A DNA stretch of 64,000 nt from Dyadobacter sp. CY347 (GTDB lineage: Bacteria > Bacteroidota > Bacteroidia > Cytophagales > Spirosomataceae): assembly GCF_021502655.1 (NCBI RefSeq), contig NZ_JAKFFT010000008.1:496001-560000 (forward strand), written 5' to 3'. Within the stretch, counting starts at the first letter, position 1. Every line of letters starts with the position of its first letter. The notes beneath the pieces are model-generated. The model had not been told where the DNA came from. It did no database searches and saw only the letters and a program-made list of their open reading frames with translations. Shown piece by piece: positions 43,513 to 52,525 of this stretch. The translations under genes and the position numbers were made by a program.

Positions 43513-44580
43513 TTATTCCACCTCAATGATCACATCATCGCTCATTGGATGACTTACGCAAGTCAGAATGAAACCTTCTTTTAATTCTGCTTCGGAAAGG
43601 GCGTCTTCCTCATCCAAATGCACTTTTCCGGACGTACACCTGCCCAAACAAGCTGTGCACATGCCCGCCTGACATGAGTATGGCAAGTCGATGTCCATAT
43701 TCAATGCTGCTTCCAGCACTGTTTCGTGCGGTTTTACGGATAGCTTATATTCCGCGCCTTCATAAAACAATGTGATTTCGCGGGTTTTTAATGTGTCATC
43801 TTCCTCTTCCAAAGTCACTTCGCCCGGTTGTGCAGCAGTTGCTGTCATAAAGCTTTCCTTCCGAATCTTGTTTTCAGGAACGGCTAAAATTGCCAATGCA
43901 CGGTGCGCTTCTTCCATCATATCTTCCGGTCCGCATAGGAAAAATTCGGCTTCGGACTTATTCAATGTTGGCAGTTTCTCAACGATTTTAAGCAAATGGC
44001 TTTTATTCAACCGTCCCTTCTCCCCTTCCCAGTTTTCCGAAGGCTGGCTTAATGTATGCACCACTTTTAAGCGCTCACCATATTTGGCCTGCAATGCTTC
44101 CAGCTTATTTTTGAAGATAATGCTTTCTTCATTTCTGCTACCATAAATAAGGAAAACCTCGCTTTCCGGCTCCACCATCAATATTGATTTCAAAATAGAA
44201 AACAATGGTGTAACGCCACTTCCGGCCCCTATAAAGACAACTTGCCGCATCTGGTCATCGCTCTGTTTTGGAAAAAATGCGCCCATAGGCTCCATAACCT
44301 CCAATGTATCGCCTACTTGAATGGAATCAAGCAACAAATTGGAAGCGTAACCACCCGGAACCCTTTTGATTGTAATGGCTAGGGAAACATCCGTGTAAGG
44401 CGAGCTCGACATGGAATAGGAACGCCTGATCTTCTTATCATCAGCCGGCAAAAGTAAAGTCAGGAATTGTCCCGGTCGGTAAGCCACCACCTCATTTAGC
44501 GGGTGCCAAAAATGCAGCGTAGAAGCTTCCTCAGTCTCTTTCTCAATTTCCTTAACCTTCAAAAAATAATACTTACTCAT
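43513..44580 (-). CDS. FAD/NAD(P) oxidoreductase with C-terminal 2Fe-2S ferredoxin domain
   Basis: 355 residues from the ATG at 44580 (MSKYYFLKVKEIEKET). FAD-binding RRSYSMSSSPYTD near 66, an NAD(P) domain with VVFIGAGSGVTPLFSILK near 120, and a plant-type ferredoxin domain at the C-terminus with CQAGMCTACLGRC and a fourth Cys in LTCVSHP. Architecture matches PaaE and HMP-reductase-like proteins, which pass electrons from NAD(P)H to a partner oxygenase or reductase. No partner oxygenase is adjacent. Confidence 0.9.
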   Translation of the reverse strand: MSKYYFLKVKEIEKETEEASTLHFWHPLNEVVAYRPGQFLTLLLPADDKKIRRSYSMSSSPYTDVSLAITIKRVPGGYASNLLLDSIQVGDTLEVMEPMGAFFPKQSDDQMRQVVFIGAGSGVTPLFSILKSILMVEPESEVFLIYGSRNEESIIFKNKLEALQAKYGERLKVVHTLSQPSENWEGEKGRLNKSHLLKIVEKLPTLNKSEAEFFLCGPEDMMEEAHRALAILAVPENKIRKESFMTATAAQPGEVTLEEEDDTLKTREITLFYEGAEYKLSVKPHETVLEAALNMDIDLPYSCQAGMCTACLGRCTSGKVHLDEEDALSEAELKEGFILTCVSHPMSDDVIIEVE

Positions 44581-44627
44581 TGATATAATGTTGCGATGAA
44601 CGGCCAATTCCGCTTGCCGGGGAATAC

Positions 44628-44660
44628 AAAAGCCTCACAGGTAACACCTATGAGGCTTTT
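44628..44660 (-). terminator. Terminator after the aminotransferase gene
   Basis: Stem AAAAGCCTCA/TGAGGCTTTT (44628-44637 and 44651-44660) with an inner AGGT/ACCT pairing, 16 bp past the stop of the minus-strand aminotransferase. Confidence 0.8.
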
Positions 44661-44676
44661 ATGATTTCAATTTTTA

Positions 44677-45906
44677 TTATTTTAAAGTCGCAACCGCGTC
44701 TTTAATCCGCTGAACTGCTTCCACAAGTGCTTCATCAGCAGCAGCCGTTGAAATACGAATGCAATCCGGTGCGCCGAACCCTGAACCGGCCACTGTCGAA
44801 ACATATGAATTGTTTAGCAGCCAGTTAGAGAAGTCGTCTGAGTCATTGATCTGTGTTGTCCCATCTGATTTTCCAAAATAATAGCTTACGTCCGGAAACG
44901 CGTAGAACGCTCCCTGGGGCATATTAACTTTAAATCCTGGAATTTCTCTCAGCAGACCAACAACCAGATCACGACGACGTGCATATGCTTTTGTCATCTC
45001 GATAGAAGGTTCCATAGGGCCGTTGAATGCAGCTGTTGCCGCTTTTTGGGCGATGGAATTTGTTCCGGATGTAACCTGGCCCTGCAATTTTTCAACGCCA
45101 TCGGCGATCCATTTCGCAGCAGCCGTAAACCCGATTCTCCATCCCGTCATCGCATAACCTTTTGCAACACCATTCACAGTGATCACGCGATCCTTCAATG
45201 CTGGAATAGAGCCAATGCTGAAATGTCCTTCGTCTGTAAAGTTGATATATTCATAGATTTCGTCAGCCAGAACGTACACATCTTCGTGTTTTTCGATCAC
45301 TGCTGCGATTTCTCTCAATTCTTTTTCTGAGTAAACTGCTCCCGTTGGATTGTTTGGAGAAGCATACATTACGATTCTTGTGCGTGGTGTGATAGCCGCT
45401 TCCAATTGCGCTGCGGTCACTTTGAAATCATTATCAAAAGCACCATTGACAATAACTGATTTACCCTCAGCCAGTTTCACCATTTCGGAATAACTAACCC
45501 AGTAAGGTGCAAAGATGACAACCTCATCGCCCGGATTGATCAAAACCTGGATCACATTAGCCAGTGAATGTTTCGCCCCTGTTGAAACGACTATATTCTC
45601 CGGTTTCCAATCTATATTATTGTCGCGCTTTAACTTATCCGCAATTGCCTTTCTCAGATCAGGATAACCTGCAACGGGTGAATAACCGTGAAAACCATCG
45701 TCGATGGCCTTCTTAGCAGCCTCGCAAATGTGTGCGGGCGTCTTAAAATCCGGCTCTCCAACGCTCAGACTGATTACTCTATGGCCTTGTGCGGCCAATT
45801 CACGCGCCATTTTCGTCATCGCAAGCGTCGAAGATTCTTCGAGTGCGTTGATCCGGTCGGCCAATAACCGGGGTGCAACCTGGGTTTGCTCTGCTACTGC
45901 GGACAT
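44677..45906 (-). CDS. aspC: Class I aspartate aminotransferase-like enzyme
   Basis: About 409 residues from the ATG at 45906 (MSAVAEQTQVAPRLLADR). PLP fold type I: VISLSVGEPDFKTP near 43, the Asn/Pro motif YASPNNPTGAVYS near 185, VLADEIYEYINF, the PLP-Lys in VNGVAKGYAMTGWRIGF near 245 and the substrate Arg near CIRISTAA. The Thermus-type aspartate aminotransferase branch fits; it may also act on prephenate. Stand-alone gene. Confidence 0.92.
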   Translation of the reverse strand: MSAVAEQTQVAPRLLADRINALEESSTLAMTKMARELAAQGHRVISLSVGEPDFKTPAHICEAAKKAIDDGFHGYSPVAGYPDLRKAIADKLKRDNNIDWKPENIVVSTGAKHSLANVIQVLINPGDEVVIFAPYWVSYSEMVKLAEGKSVIVNGAFDNDFKVTAAQLEAAITPRTRIVMYASPNNPTGAVYSEKELREIAAVIEKHEDVYVLADEIYEYINFTDEGHFSIGSIPALKDRVITVNGVAKGYAMTGWRIGFTAAAKWIADGVEKLQGQVTSGTNSIAQKAATAAFNGPMEPSIEMTKAYARRRDLVVGLLREIPGFKVNMPQGAFYAFPDVSYYFGKSDGTTQINDSDDFSNWLLNNSYVSTVAGSGFGAPDCIRISTAAADEALVEAVQRIKDAVATLK

Positions 45907-46079
45907 TGCAACAAATAATTTAGTTAAAGAAGGTACTGCGATCTGTATGAACAAATTGCCCGCAAAGGTACGTGTTTTTTAGAAGTTGTATTGTGTAATG
46001 CGAAGAAAGATTATTGAGAAAGTTGTTAAGGATCTGGCTTTACCTTCAACCAAAGCCGGGAATAGTGACTATTATTTAT

Positions 46080-46087
46080 TAAATTTG
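46080..46087 (+). promoter_or_regulatory. -7 box TAAATTTG of the PIN toxin pair
   Basis: Perfect TAnnTTTG match, 16 bp before the antitoxin ATG. Confidence 0.5.
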
Positions 46088-46103
46088 AAAAAACACAGTC
46101 CTG

Positions 46104-46322
46104 ATGAATGCTTTAAGACTTATCGAAAAACCTCAAAACAGGGAGATCAAGATTTCGCTTCCTGATTATTTTGATGACGATATGGTCGAAGTAATTATCC
46201 TTTCATTGGAGAATAAGGAGACAGCTTCTCAAAATTCCCGCTTTAACACTGCTCAACAATATCTCGATCGATCTAAAAAATCCTCATTTGATCCAGATAA
46301 GTTTGACCCCCATGAGCAGTGA
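46104..46322 (+). CDS. Putative antitoxin of a PIN toxin pair
   Basis: 72 residues: a short beta-rich N-terminus (ALRLIEKPQNREIKISLPDYF) and a likely disordered acidic/Ser-rich tail (DRSKKSSFDPDKFDPHEQ). This layout is typical of small antitoxins that bind PIN toxins. It overlaps the toxin gene by 11 bp. No close family was recalled with certainty. Confidence 0.75.
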   Translation: MNALRLIEKPQNREIKISLPDYFDDDMVEVIILSLENKETASQNSRFNTAQQYLDRSKKSSFDPDKFDPHEQ

Positions 46323-46779
46323 AATAACACGCATTTTTGTTGACAGTTCTATATTGGTAGAGTTTAAAAAACGTTCCCGTCCGGAACTGCTTCTCCACTT
46401 TCTAACCTTCCCCAACTTAGAACTCCTGGTCAATCCAATCGTTTTGAGCGAATATACGTTTTATCTCCTTGCCATTGAGGGCGAAAAATCGCCTCGCTCT
46501 GTTAAAGAAAGTCAGGAGATACGACATATCCTGGATCATGACCAGCCGGAAGAATTCCTCTCTATTTTTAAAGTCTTACAAAACGGAAATGAGATAATTC
46601 CTTTGTACCTGAGGATGATGCGGCGATATAATCTTTTACCTAATGATGCCTTGATACTATCTTCTTGCAAGCTTCATAATGTTAACGCATTAGCAACATT
46701 TGATAAGACCGATTTCACCCAGGCCTGCCAGATGGAAAACATTCGGCTCATTCAGGACATTTCCGATCTCCCCGGCTAA
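46312..46779 (+). CDS. PIN-domain toxin (VapC-like)
   Basis: 155 residues from the ATG at 46312 (MSSEITRIFVDSSILVEF). PIN acidic residues are visible in IFVDSSILVEF, in LLPNDALILSSCK near 115, and in LATFDKTDF near 135. PIN toxins of VapC type cleave tRNA or rRNA. Its 3' end overlaps the convergent outer-membrane gene by 4 bp. Confidence 0.86.
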   Translation: MSSEITRIFVDSSILVEFKKRSRPELLLHFLTFPNLELLVNPIVLSEYTFYLLAIEGEKSPRSVKESQEIRHILDHDQPEEFLSIFKVLQNGNEIIPLYLRMMRRYNLLPNDALILSSCKLHNVNALATFDKTDFTQACQMENIRLIQDISDLPG

Positions 46780-48017
46780 AACACCTCCCCCAAATTCACA
46801 AACAACCCCCTAGACCCATTCATTCCAAACCCATAATCAATAGCAACATTCGCCCTGGATTTTTTGTTGACTTTAATTCTTAGTCCGACGCCTCCGCCGG
46901 GGGCTATTTTGGTGAAGTTGTTGGCGGGCCAGTTGGAGACGCTTTGGGCGTTGCCGAAAACTACTGCTCCTATCAGGCCGTTTTGAGTGAGGGACATGCG
47001 GTATTCTGTTTCAAAGTAGAGCAATTTCGGACTGCGGAAGCGGCCTTGAATGTAGCCGCGCCCCATGGCAGTGGCCGGGTCCCAGCCGGTGCTGGGAAGA
47101 TCGAGATAGGGCGCCTTGCCGCTTACAACCAGCCAGTTATAATTCCAGAATGCGAGTGTGTTTCTGCTGCCTTGCGGGAGATTGAAGTATTTTCGGATAT
47201 CAACAACAACTGAATTCCAGTTACTCGTGCTATTAAGCTTTTTAAGGCTCGACCGATATTGGACGCTGGTGTAAAAGCCTTTTTCTGGATTGATGGAGTT
47301 GATGCGGTTGTCGTAAACCAATGTGGCAACCGGCCCGGACGAGATTGATTTCGGTGTTAGCCCGTATCTGGTGACGTCTGCATTGCTGTCTTCCTGAAGA
47401 ATCTTCCAGCGATAGTCGTAAAAATACCCGATTCCGGCATAAAATGACTCTGTTACTTTCTTCAAAACCGTTTGATGCAGCCGAATGTGCTTGTAATCGA
47501 TCTTTGAGGCATTACTTACTTCACTGTTTGGTCCGAGTCCATACGTGTCTTGCGGATATTTGAAATAACGCCAATCGGTCAGGATATTAAGGTCATTATC
47601 CCGCGTCCAGATGCTGGCCTGGAGGGGAATGGTGATTTGTTTGTATTGGGTGTAAATGAAGTTTGCAGTAATGCTCGATAACCTCGTTTTATGCGGATTG
47701 CTGGAATAAAATGCAGAATTCACATTCATCGACCCGATTAAACCGGAGGTTAAGGTATACCCGAACGCCGGAACAATGGAGAACAGAACCTTCCCCGTTT
47801 TCAAAACCGTATCCACTTTTACCGAATCCTGGCGATGCTTTTTACGCAGGCCTTTGAGTACATCGATAATGTCTTTTTGCAAAACAATCTTTTCGACAGA
47901 ATCTGCCTTAGCAACAGGCTTATGGTCAGAGATTTGCATGGGACGGCTATACAATTTCAGACCTGTGAGCGACAGGCACAGAAACAGCAGCCATATGCGT
48001 AGAAAATTGCGCTTCAA
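46776..48017 (-). CDS. Surface-antigen (Omp85/D15 barrel) outer membrane protein
   Basis: About 413 residues if started at the TTG at 48017, which gives an ideal signal sequence KRNFLRIWLLFLCLSLTG. The longer frame begins with GTG at 48086 inside the icd terminator hairpin and is rejected. A charged region near 60-80 is followed by a 16-strand-type barrel (TSGLIGSMNVNSAFYSSN; FYAGIGYFYDYRWKIL; TLVYDNRINSINPEKGFY; final NVAIDYGFGMNGSRGLFVNLGEVF). No POTRA repeats are visible, so it resembles short BamA-like barrels such as patatin-less Omp85 proteins. Confidence 0.82.
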   Translation of the reverse strand: MKRNFLRIWLLFLCLSLTGLKLYSRPMQISDHKPVAKADSVEKIVLQKDIIDVLKGLRKKHRQDSVKVDTVLKTGKVLFSIVPAFGYTLTSGLIGSMNVNSAFYSSNPHKTRLSSITANFIYTQYKQITIPLQASIWTRDNDLNILTDWRYFKYPQDTYGLGPNSEVSNASKIDYKHIRLHQTVLKKVTESFYAGIGYFYDYRWKILQEDSNADVTRYGLTPKSISSGPVATLVYDNRINSINPEKGFYTSVQYRSSLKKLNSTSNWNSVVVDIRKYFNLPQGSRNTLAFWNYNWLVVSGKAPYLDLPSTGWDPATAMGRGYIQGRFRSPKLLYFETEYRMSLTQNGLIGAVVFGNAQSVSNWPANNFTKIAPGGGVGLRIKVNKKSRANVAIDYGFGMNGSRGLFVNLGEVF

Positions 48018-48076
48018 TGTATTGATGGGGGTAACATTTGTAATAAATCCTATTATACCAAAATGATACCTAAACA

Positions 48077-48113
48077 AAAACGCCACCGATCCGCAATGAA
48101 TCAGTGGCGTTTT
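48077..48113 (-). terminator. icd terminator
   Basis: Stem AAAACGCCAC/GTGGCGTTTT (48077-48086 and 48104-48113), 20 bp past the icd stop. Confidence 0.82.
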
Positions 48114-48132
48114 GTAAACAATTATAAATGGA

Positions 48133-49344
48133 TTAAGCCAATGCAGCTTTCAGATTTTCATCAATTGCGTCAAGGAATTCCTCAGTATAAAGGTAATGTT
48201 CGCCGTGTTTCACGTCGTTTCCGTGAATGTTCACCGCAAGATCCTTGGTCATTTTTCCACTTTCAACCGTTTCAATACACACTTTTTCAAGGGCAAGGCT
48301 GAAATCGATCAATGGTTGGTTTCCATCCAATTTACCACGGAAAGCCAAGCCGCGTGTCCACGCAAAAATAGACGCGATCGGGTTGGTAGAAGTTGGTTTT
48401 CCTTTTTGGTGCTCGCGATAGTGACGTGTTACCGTTCCGTGCGCTGCTTCCGCTTCCATGGTTTTGCCATCTGGTGTTACCAGAACAGAAGTCATCAGAC
48501 CCAATGAACCGAAACCTTGTGCAACTGTATCTGACTGAACGTCACCATCATAGTTTTTACAAGCCCAAACGAAGTTTCCTTCCCATTTCAATGCAGAAGC
48601 AACCATGTCATCGATCAAACGGTGCTCGTAATGCACTTTTCCTGCGTAATCGCTTTCGTAAACTTCCTGGAAAATGTCTTTGAAGCGACCGTCGTATTTT
48701 TTAAGGATCGTGTTTTTTGTAGAAAGATATAATGGCCATCCCTTGTCCAATGCCACATTGAAACAAGCATAAGCAAATCCACGGATGGACTCATCAATGT
48801 TGTACATTCCCATCGCAACGCCCGGGCCTTTGAACTGATACACTTCGTGCTCAATCACATTGCCATCTTCGCCTTCAAATTTAATGGTAAGCTTTCCTTT
48901 TCCAGGAACAACAAAATCAGTTGCTTTATATTGATCACCAAATGCGTGACGTCCAACGATGATAGGCGCAGTCCAGTTTGTTACCAAACGAGGCACATTG
49001 CTCATTACGATAGGCTCACGGAAAACGGTTCCGTCCAAAATATTGCGGATTGTTCCGTTTGGTGATTTCCACATTTGTTTCAGGTTGAACTCCTTCACGC
49101 GGTCTTCATCCGGTGTGATCGTAGCGCATTTGATACCCACACCATATTCCTTAATCGCATTCGCTGCATCTATGGTAACCTGGTCATTCGTTTCATCGCG
49201 GTATTCCACGCCCAAATCGTAATATTTGATATCCAGTTCCAGGTATGGCAGAATAAGTTTTTCTTTAATAAACTTCCAGATAATTCTGGTCATTTCGTCT
49301 CCGTCAAGCTCCACTACGGGATTTGCAACTTTAATTTTGCTCAT
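48133..49344 (-). CDS. icd: Isocitrate dehydrogenase, NADP-dependent (eukaryote-like subfamily)
   Basis: 403 residues. TCA-cycle enzyme converting isocitrate to 2-oxoglutarate. Seen: VELDGDEMTRIIWKFIKEK, KSPNGTIRNILDGTVFREPI, PIIVGRHAFGDQYKATDF, and EAAHGTVTRHYREHQKGK, the pattern of the homodimeric eukaryote-like branch rather than E. coli Icd. Single gene with its own terminator. Confidence 0.96.
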   Translation of the reverse strand: MSKIKVANPVVELDGDEMTRIIWKFIKEKLILPYLELDIKYYDLGVEYRDETNDQVTIDAANAIKEYGVGIKCATITPDEDRVKEFNLKQMWKSPNGTIRNILDGTVFREPIVMSNVPRLVTNWTAPIIVGRHAFGDQYKATDFVVPGKGKLTIKFEGEDGNVIEHEVYQFKGPGVAMGMYNIDESIRGFAYACFNVALDKGWPLYLSTKNTILKKYDGRFKDIFQEVYESDYAGKVHYEHRLIDDMVASALKWEGNFVWACKNYDGDVQSDTVAQGFGSLGLMTSVLVTPDGKTMEAEAAHGTVTRHYREHQKGKPTSTNPIASIFAWTRGLAFRGKLDGNQPLIDFSLALEKVCIETVESGKMTKDLAVNIHGNDVKHGEHYLYTEEFLDAIDENLKAALA

Positions 49345-49500
49345 GTCTTGTTTATAAACTATGGTTAAAGAATTTAAAATGCGAGCGTGAAAGTACGAAC
49401 AATAGCGTAAAAAGGCGAAAAAAGGACAACATTGTTAAGGAGTTAACTTTGGCGGCTAAGACCTAAATTTTGATATTGCCAAAAGAATTAAAACACTCAA

Positions 49501-50082
49501 ATGATGGATAAGGCAACATTGCGTAAGGATTTTCTTTTAAAGAGAATAAGTCTGACGCCGGAGGAGGCCGCCATTAAAAATGATCTTATTTGTCGAAATG
49601 TGCTGGAATCGCTCACATTAAGCGGCACGGAAAACATTCACATTTTTTTACCCCAAATAAACAAAAAGGAAATCGACACCTGGAACATTATCAGGCAGTT
49701 ACAGATTGCCTTTCCTAACATCCGCATTGCAGTTCCTTACGTAATCCCGAAAACAAAGGAAATGGAACACTATATTCTCAACACACAAACCCATCTGATC
49801 ACCAACCAGTGGGGCATTCCTGAACCCGATCCTTTGACTTCTCAAACTATTCCGGTTCAGGAGATTGACCATATTTTTATTCCCCTGCTGGCTTTTGATG
49901 AGCAAGGTTACAGAGTCGGTTATGGTGGCGGATATTATGATCGGTTTTTAGCTAAATGTCGGCCCGATGCGGTTAAAACGGGACTTTCATACTTCGGACC
50001 TGTTGCTAACATTAGCGATGTTGATATTTATGACATTCGCATGGATGCCTGCATAACACCTGAAAAAACCTGGTTTTGGTAA
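49501..50082 (+). CDS. 5-formyltetrahydrofolate cyclo-ligase
   Basis: 193 residues. ATP-dependent recycling of 5-formyl-THF to 5,10-methenyl-THF. Seen: RKDFLLKRISLTPEE near the start, DHIFIPLLAFDEQGYRVGYG and the signature GYGGGYYDRFL near 140, ending DACITPEKTWFW. ATG pairs at 49501 and 49504 are both possible starts. Confidence 0.93.
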   Translation: MMDKATLRKDFLLKRISLTPEEAAIKNDLICRNVLESLTLSGTENIHIFLPQINKKEIDTWNIIRQLQIAFPNIRIAVPYVIPKTKEMEHYILNTQTHLITNQWGIPEPDPLTSQTIPVQEIDHIFIPLLAFDEQGYRVGYGGGYYDRFLAKCRPDAVKTGLSYFGPVANISDVDIYDIRMDACITPEKTWFW

Positions 50083-50154
50083 TGCATTTGGCTTTCTTGG
50101 CCGGAAGTTCAATGCTTAAAATGTAAAAATCCACATTCATTCTAAAATTCCTCG

Positions 50155-50162
50155 TAAATTTG
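50155..50162 (+). promoter_or_regulatory. asd -7 box TAAATTTG
   Basis: Perfect TAnnTTTG match 73 bp before the ATG at 50236. The 5' leader shows a small CTGC/GCAG hairpin but no lysine riboswitch that I can recognise. Confidence 0.5.
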
Positions 50163-50235
50163 CGGCACTTTTCACCTGCTCAGGCAGTGCAAAAGCAAGA
50201 TCAATTTTCTATTCACTTTTTATCTTAATGCTAGA

Positions 50236-51246
50236 ATGAAAATCGCAGTAGTAGGCGCTACCGGTTTGGTAGGCGGCGAAATCCTCAAAGTGCTCGAAGA
50301 GCGTAATTTCCCGGTGACGGAATTATTAGCCGTTGCATCTGAAAGATCTGTTGGTAAGGAAGTTACATTCAAGGGTAAACAGATAAAGGTGATCGGATTT
50401 GAGGAAGCCATTGCAGCCAAACCTGAGATAGCGATATTTTCAGCTGGCGGCGGCACATCCTTGGAGCTTGCCCCAAGATTCGCAGAAGCCGGCATTACAG
50501 TAATCGATAATTCCTCGGCATGGAGAATGGACCCGACCAAAAAACTGGTTGTTCCTGAAATCAATGCGGGTGAATTGACGAGAGAAGATAAAATCATTGC
50601 AAACCCAAACTGCTCAACCATTCAAATGGTGGTGGTTTTGAATCCTTTGCATCAAAAATATAAGATCAAACGGGTTGTCGTTTCCACTTACCAGTCTGTA
50701 ACCGGAACGGGTAAGGCGGCAGTTGACCAGCTTTTTTCGGAACGCGCCGGCGATCATAGCAAAGGAAAAGTCTACCCGCACCAAATCGACCTGAATGTGT
50801 TGCCGCACATCGATGTGTTCCTGGATAACGGCTACACGAAGGAAGAAATGAAAATGACCAATGAAACGAAAAAGATCATGGGCGACGACAGCATTGCAGT
50901 AACTGCAACGACGGTTCGTATCCCAACGATCGGTGGTCACTCTGAGGCGGTTAACATTGAATTTGAAAACGAATTTGATATTGACGAAGTGCGTCAGATT
51001 CTGAGCGAGGCGGAAGGTGTGATTTTGCAGGATGATCCTAAAAAAGCACTTTACCCAATGCCATTAACCGCTCACGGAAAAGACGAAACTTTCGTAGGCC
51101 GCATCCGCCGCGACGAATCGCAGCCTAAAACATTGAACTTGTGGATTGTAGCGGACAACCTTCGCAAAGGAGCAGCAACAAATACAGTTCAGATTGCCGA
51201 GTTTTTGGCCAAGCATGATTTGGTAGGCGTTGCGCAGGCTGTTTAA
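50236..51246 (+). CDS. asd: Aspartate-semialdehyde dehydrogenase
   Basis: 336 residues. Reduces aspartyl phosphate to the semialdehyde on the route to lysine, threonine and methionine. Seen: NADP loop VVGATGLVGGEILKVLEE, FSAGGGTSLELAP, the active Cys in ANPNCSTIQMVVVL near residue 128, and the catalytic His in PTIGGHSEAVNIEF. Normal length. Closed by a terminator at 51269. Confidence 0.96.
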   Translation: MKIAVVGATGLVGGEILKVLEERNFPVTELLAVASERSVGKEVTFKGKQIKVIGFEEAIAAKPEIAIFSAGGGTSLELAPRFAEAGITVIDNSSAWRMDPTKKLVVPEINAGELTREDKIIANPNCSTIQMVVVLNPLHQKYKIKRVVVSTYQSVTGTGKAAVDQLFSERAGDHSKGKVYPHQIDLNVLPHIDVFLDNGYTKEEMKMTNETKKIMGDDSIAVTATTVRIPTIGGHSEAVNIEFENEFDIDEVRQILSEAEGVILQDDPKKALYPMPLTAHGKDETFVGRIRRDESQPKTLNLWIVADNLRKGAATNTVQIAEFLAKHDLVGVAQAV

Positions 51247-51268
51247 GTTTAGAAAAAAATAGGAGAGA

Positions 51269-51302
51269 AAGAAGGAGCTGCTGAAAGGCGGCTTCTTTTT
51301 TG
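51269..51302. terminator. asd terminator
   Basis: AAGAA/TTCTT outer stem and GCTGC/GCGGC inner stem with a small bulge, followed by Ts. It lies between convergent asd and nuoD; nuoD ends 3 bp beyond it. Confidence 0.75.
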
Positions 51303-51304
51303 CC

Positions 51305-52522
51305 CTAGCGATCCACTTCCCCCATCACTACGTCTATTGAACCAATAACCGCCACCAGATCCGCCAATAATGATCCTTTTGTAATTTCACCAATCACCGA
51401 GAGGTTATGAAAGCAGCATGACCTAGCCTTGCAGCGGATTGGGACATCGGAACGGCCGTCGGATCGGAAAAAGAAGCCCAGTTCGCCTTTCGGGCTTTCT
51501 CCCCGAACGTAAAAATCCATTGCTTTCGGGCGGATTTTCTTGGGTACAACGGCTTGTGGATCGAAGTCGCGGGTGCGTTTGAAATTTCCGGTGAGCTGTT
51601 CCAGACTTTGCTCAATGATCTTCACAGATTCCCAACATTCAACCACACGAACCCAGGTCCTGTCCCAGCAATCGCCTGTTGTGCCCATAGCGCCTTCTCC
51701 AATGGGGATTTCAAAATCCAGCTCGGGATAAACGGAGTATGCATCCACTTTTCTGAGATCATACCGCAAACCCGAACCGCGTAACATTGGGCCTGTGCAA
51801 CCGTAATTAATGGCAACGGGCAACGGCAGGACGCCAACATTGGCTGTGCGTTGGATAAAGATTTTATTGTCGACTACGAGTTGCTGTAACTCTGTCAATT
51901 TGGGTTTCAGATATTTGATAAATTCCAGGCAGCGTTCCTCGAAACCAACGGGCAGATCGTAAAATAATCCGCCTATCCAGATATAGTTATAAAGCATTCG
52001 GGCGCCGCAAGTCCATTCCAGCAAGCGCAGGATTTGCTCCCGGTCGCGCATCATCCACAGAAAAGGCGTATAAGCACCAATGTCCATGGCGTAGGTTCCT
52101 AATGCTACAAAATGTGAAGCCAACCGGTTTAATTCCGCAACAACAACCCGGATGTATTCAATGCGTTTTGGGATGTCGTTTTCAATGCCCAGCATCCTTT
52201 CCACACCCATTACATAGGCATGCTCAGAATTCATAGCAGCCACATAATCCAGGCGGTCTACATAAGGTATAACCTGGTTAAATGGCAATGATTCTGCATG
52301 CTTTTCGAAACACCTGTGCAAATATCCGAGGTGCGGAACTACATCCACGATAATCTCACCGTCGGTAACCACTTCTAAACGCAAAACACCATGAGTACTA
52401 GGATGTTGCGGACCCATATTCAACACCATTTCCTCGCTACGAAGTGTTTCGGAGTTATATTTTGTTGGTACTGAAACCGCCAGATATTCAGGTTTATATT
52501 CGTATTGAATTGTATTGCTCAT
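51305..52522 (-). CDS. nuoD: NADH-quinone oxidoreductase subunit D, isolated gene
   Basis: 405-residue 49-kDa-type subunit of respiratory complex I forming the quinone site. Seen: LNMGPQHPSTHGVLRLEV near residue 34, PHLGYLHRCFEKHAES, RLDYVAAMNSEHAYV, and the ending DLVAVIGSIDVVMGEVDR. The nuoA-C and nuoE-N genes are absent from this window, so subunit D is encoded apart, or this is an extra copy. It lies 3 bp behind the GHL10 gene on the same strand. The segment IRCKARSCCFHNLSV near residue 372 is Cys-rich compared with the usual one. Confidence 0.93.
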   Translation of the reverse strand: MSNTIQYEYKPEYLAVSVPTKYNSETLRSEEMVLNMGPQHPSTHGVLRLEVVTDGEIIVDVVPHLGYLHRCFEKHAESLPFNQVIPYVDRLDYVAAMNSEHAYVMGVERMLGIENDIPKRIEYIRVVVAELNRLASHFVALGTYAMDIGAYTPFLWMMRDREQILRLLEWTCGARMLYNYIWIGGLFYDLPVGFEERCLEFIKYLKPKLTELQQLVVDNKIFIQRTANVGVLPLPVAINYGCTGPMLRGSGLRYDLRKVDAYSVYPELDFEIPIGEGAMGTTGDCWDRTWVRVVECWESVKIIEQSLEQLTGNFKRTRDFDPQAVVPKKIRPKAMDFYVRGESPKGELGFFFRSDGRSDVPIRCKARSCCFHNLSVIGEITKGSLLADLVAVIGSIDVVMGEVDR

Positions 52523-52525
52523 ATG

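Noticed and set aside
48018..48086. GTG start of the surface-antigen gene at 48086
   Set aside because: It lies in the icd terminator stem; the TTG at 48017 gives a proper signal peptide.
50163..50235. Lysine riboswitch before asd
   Set aside because: The leader is only about 70 nt and lacks the size and motifs of the element.
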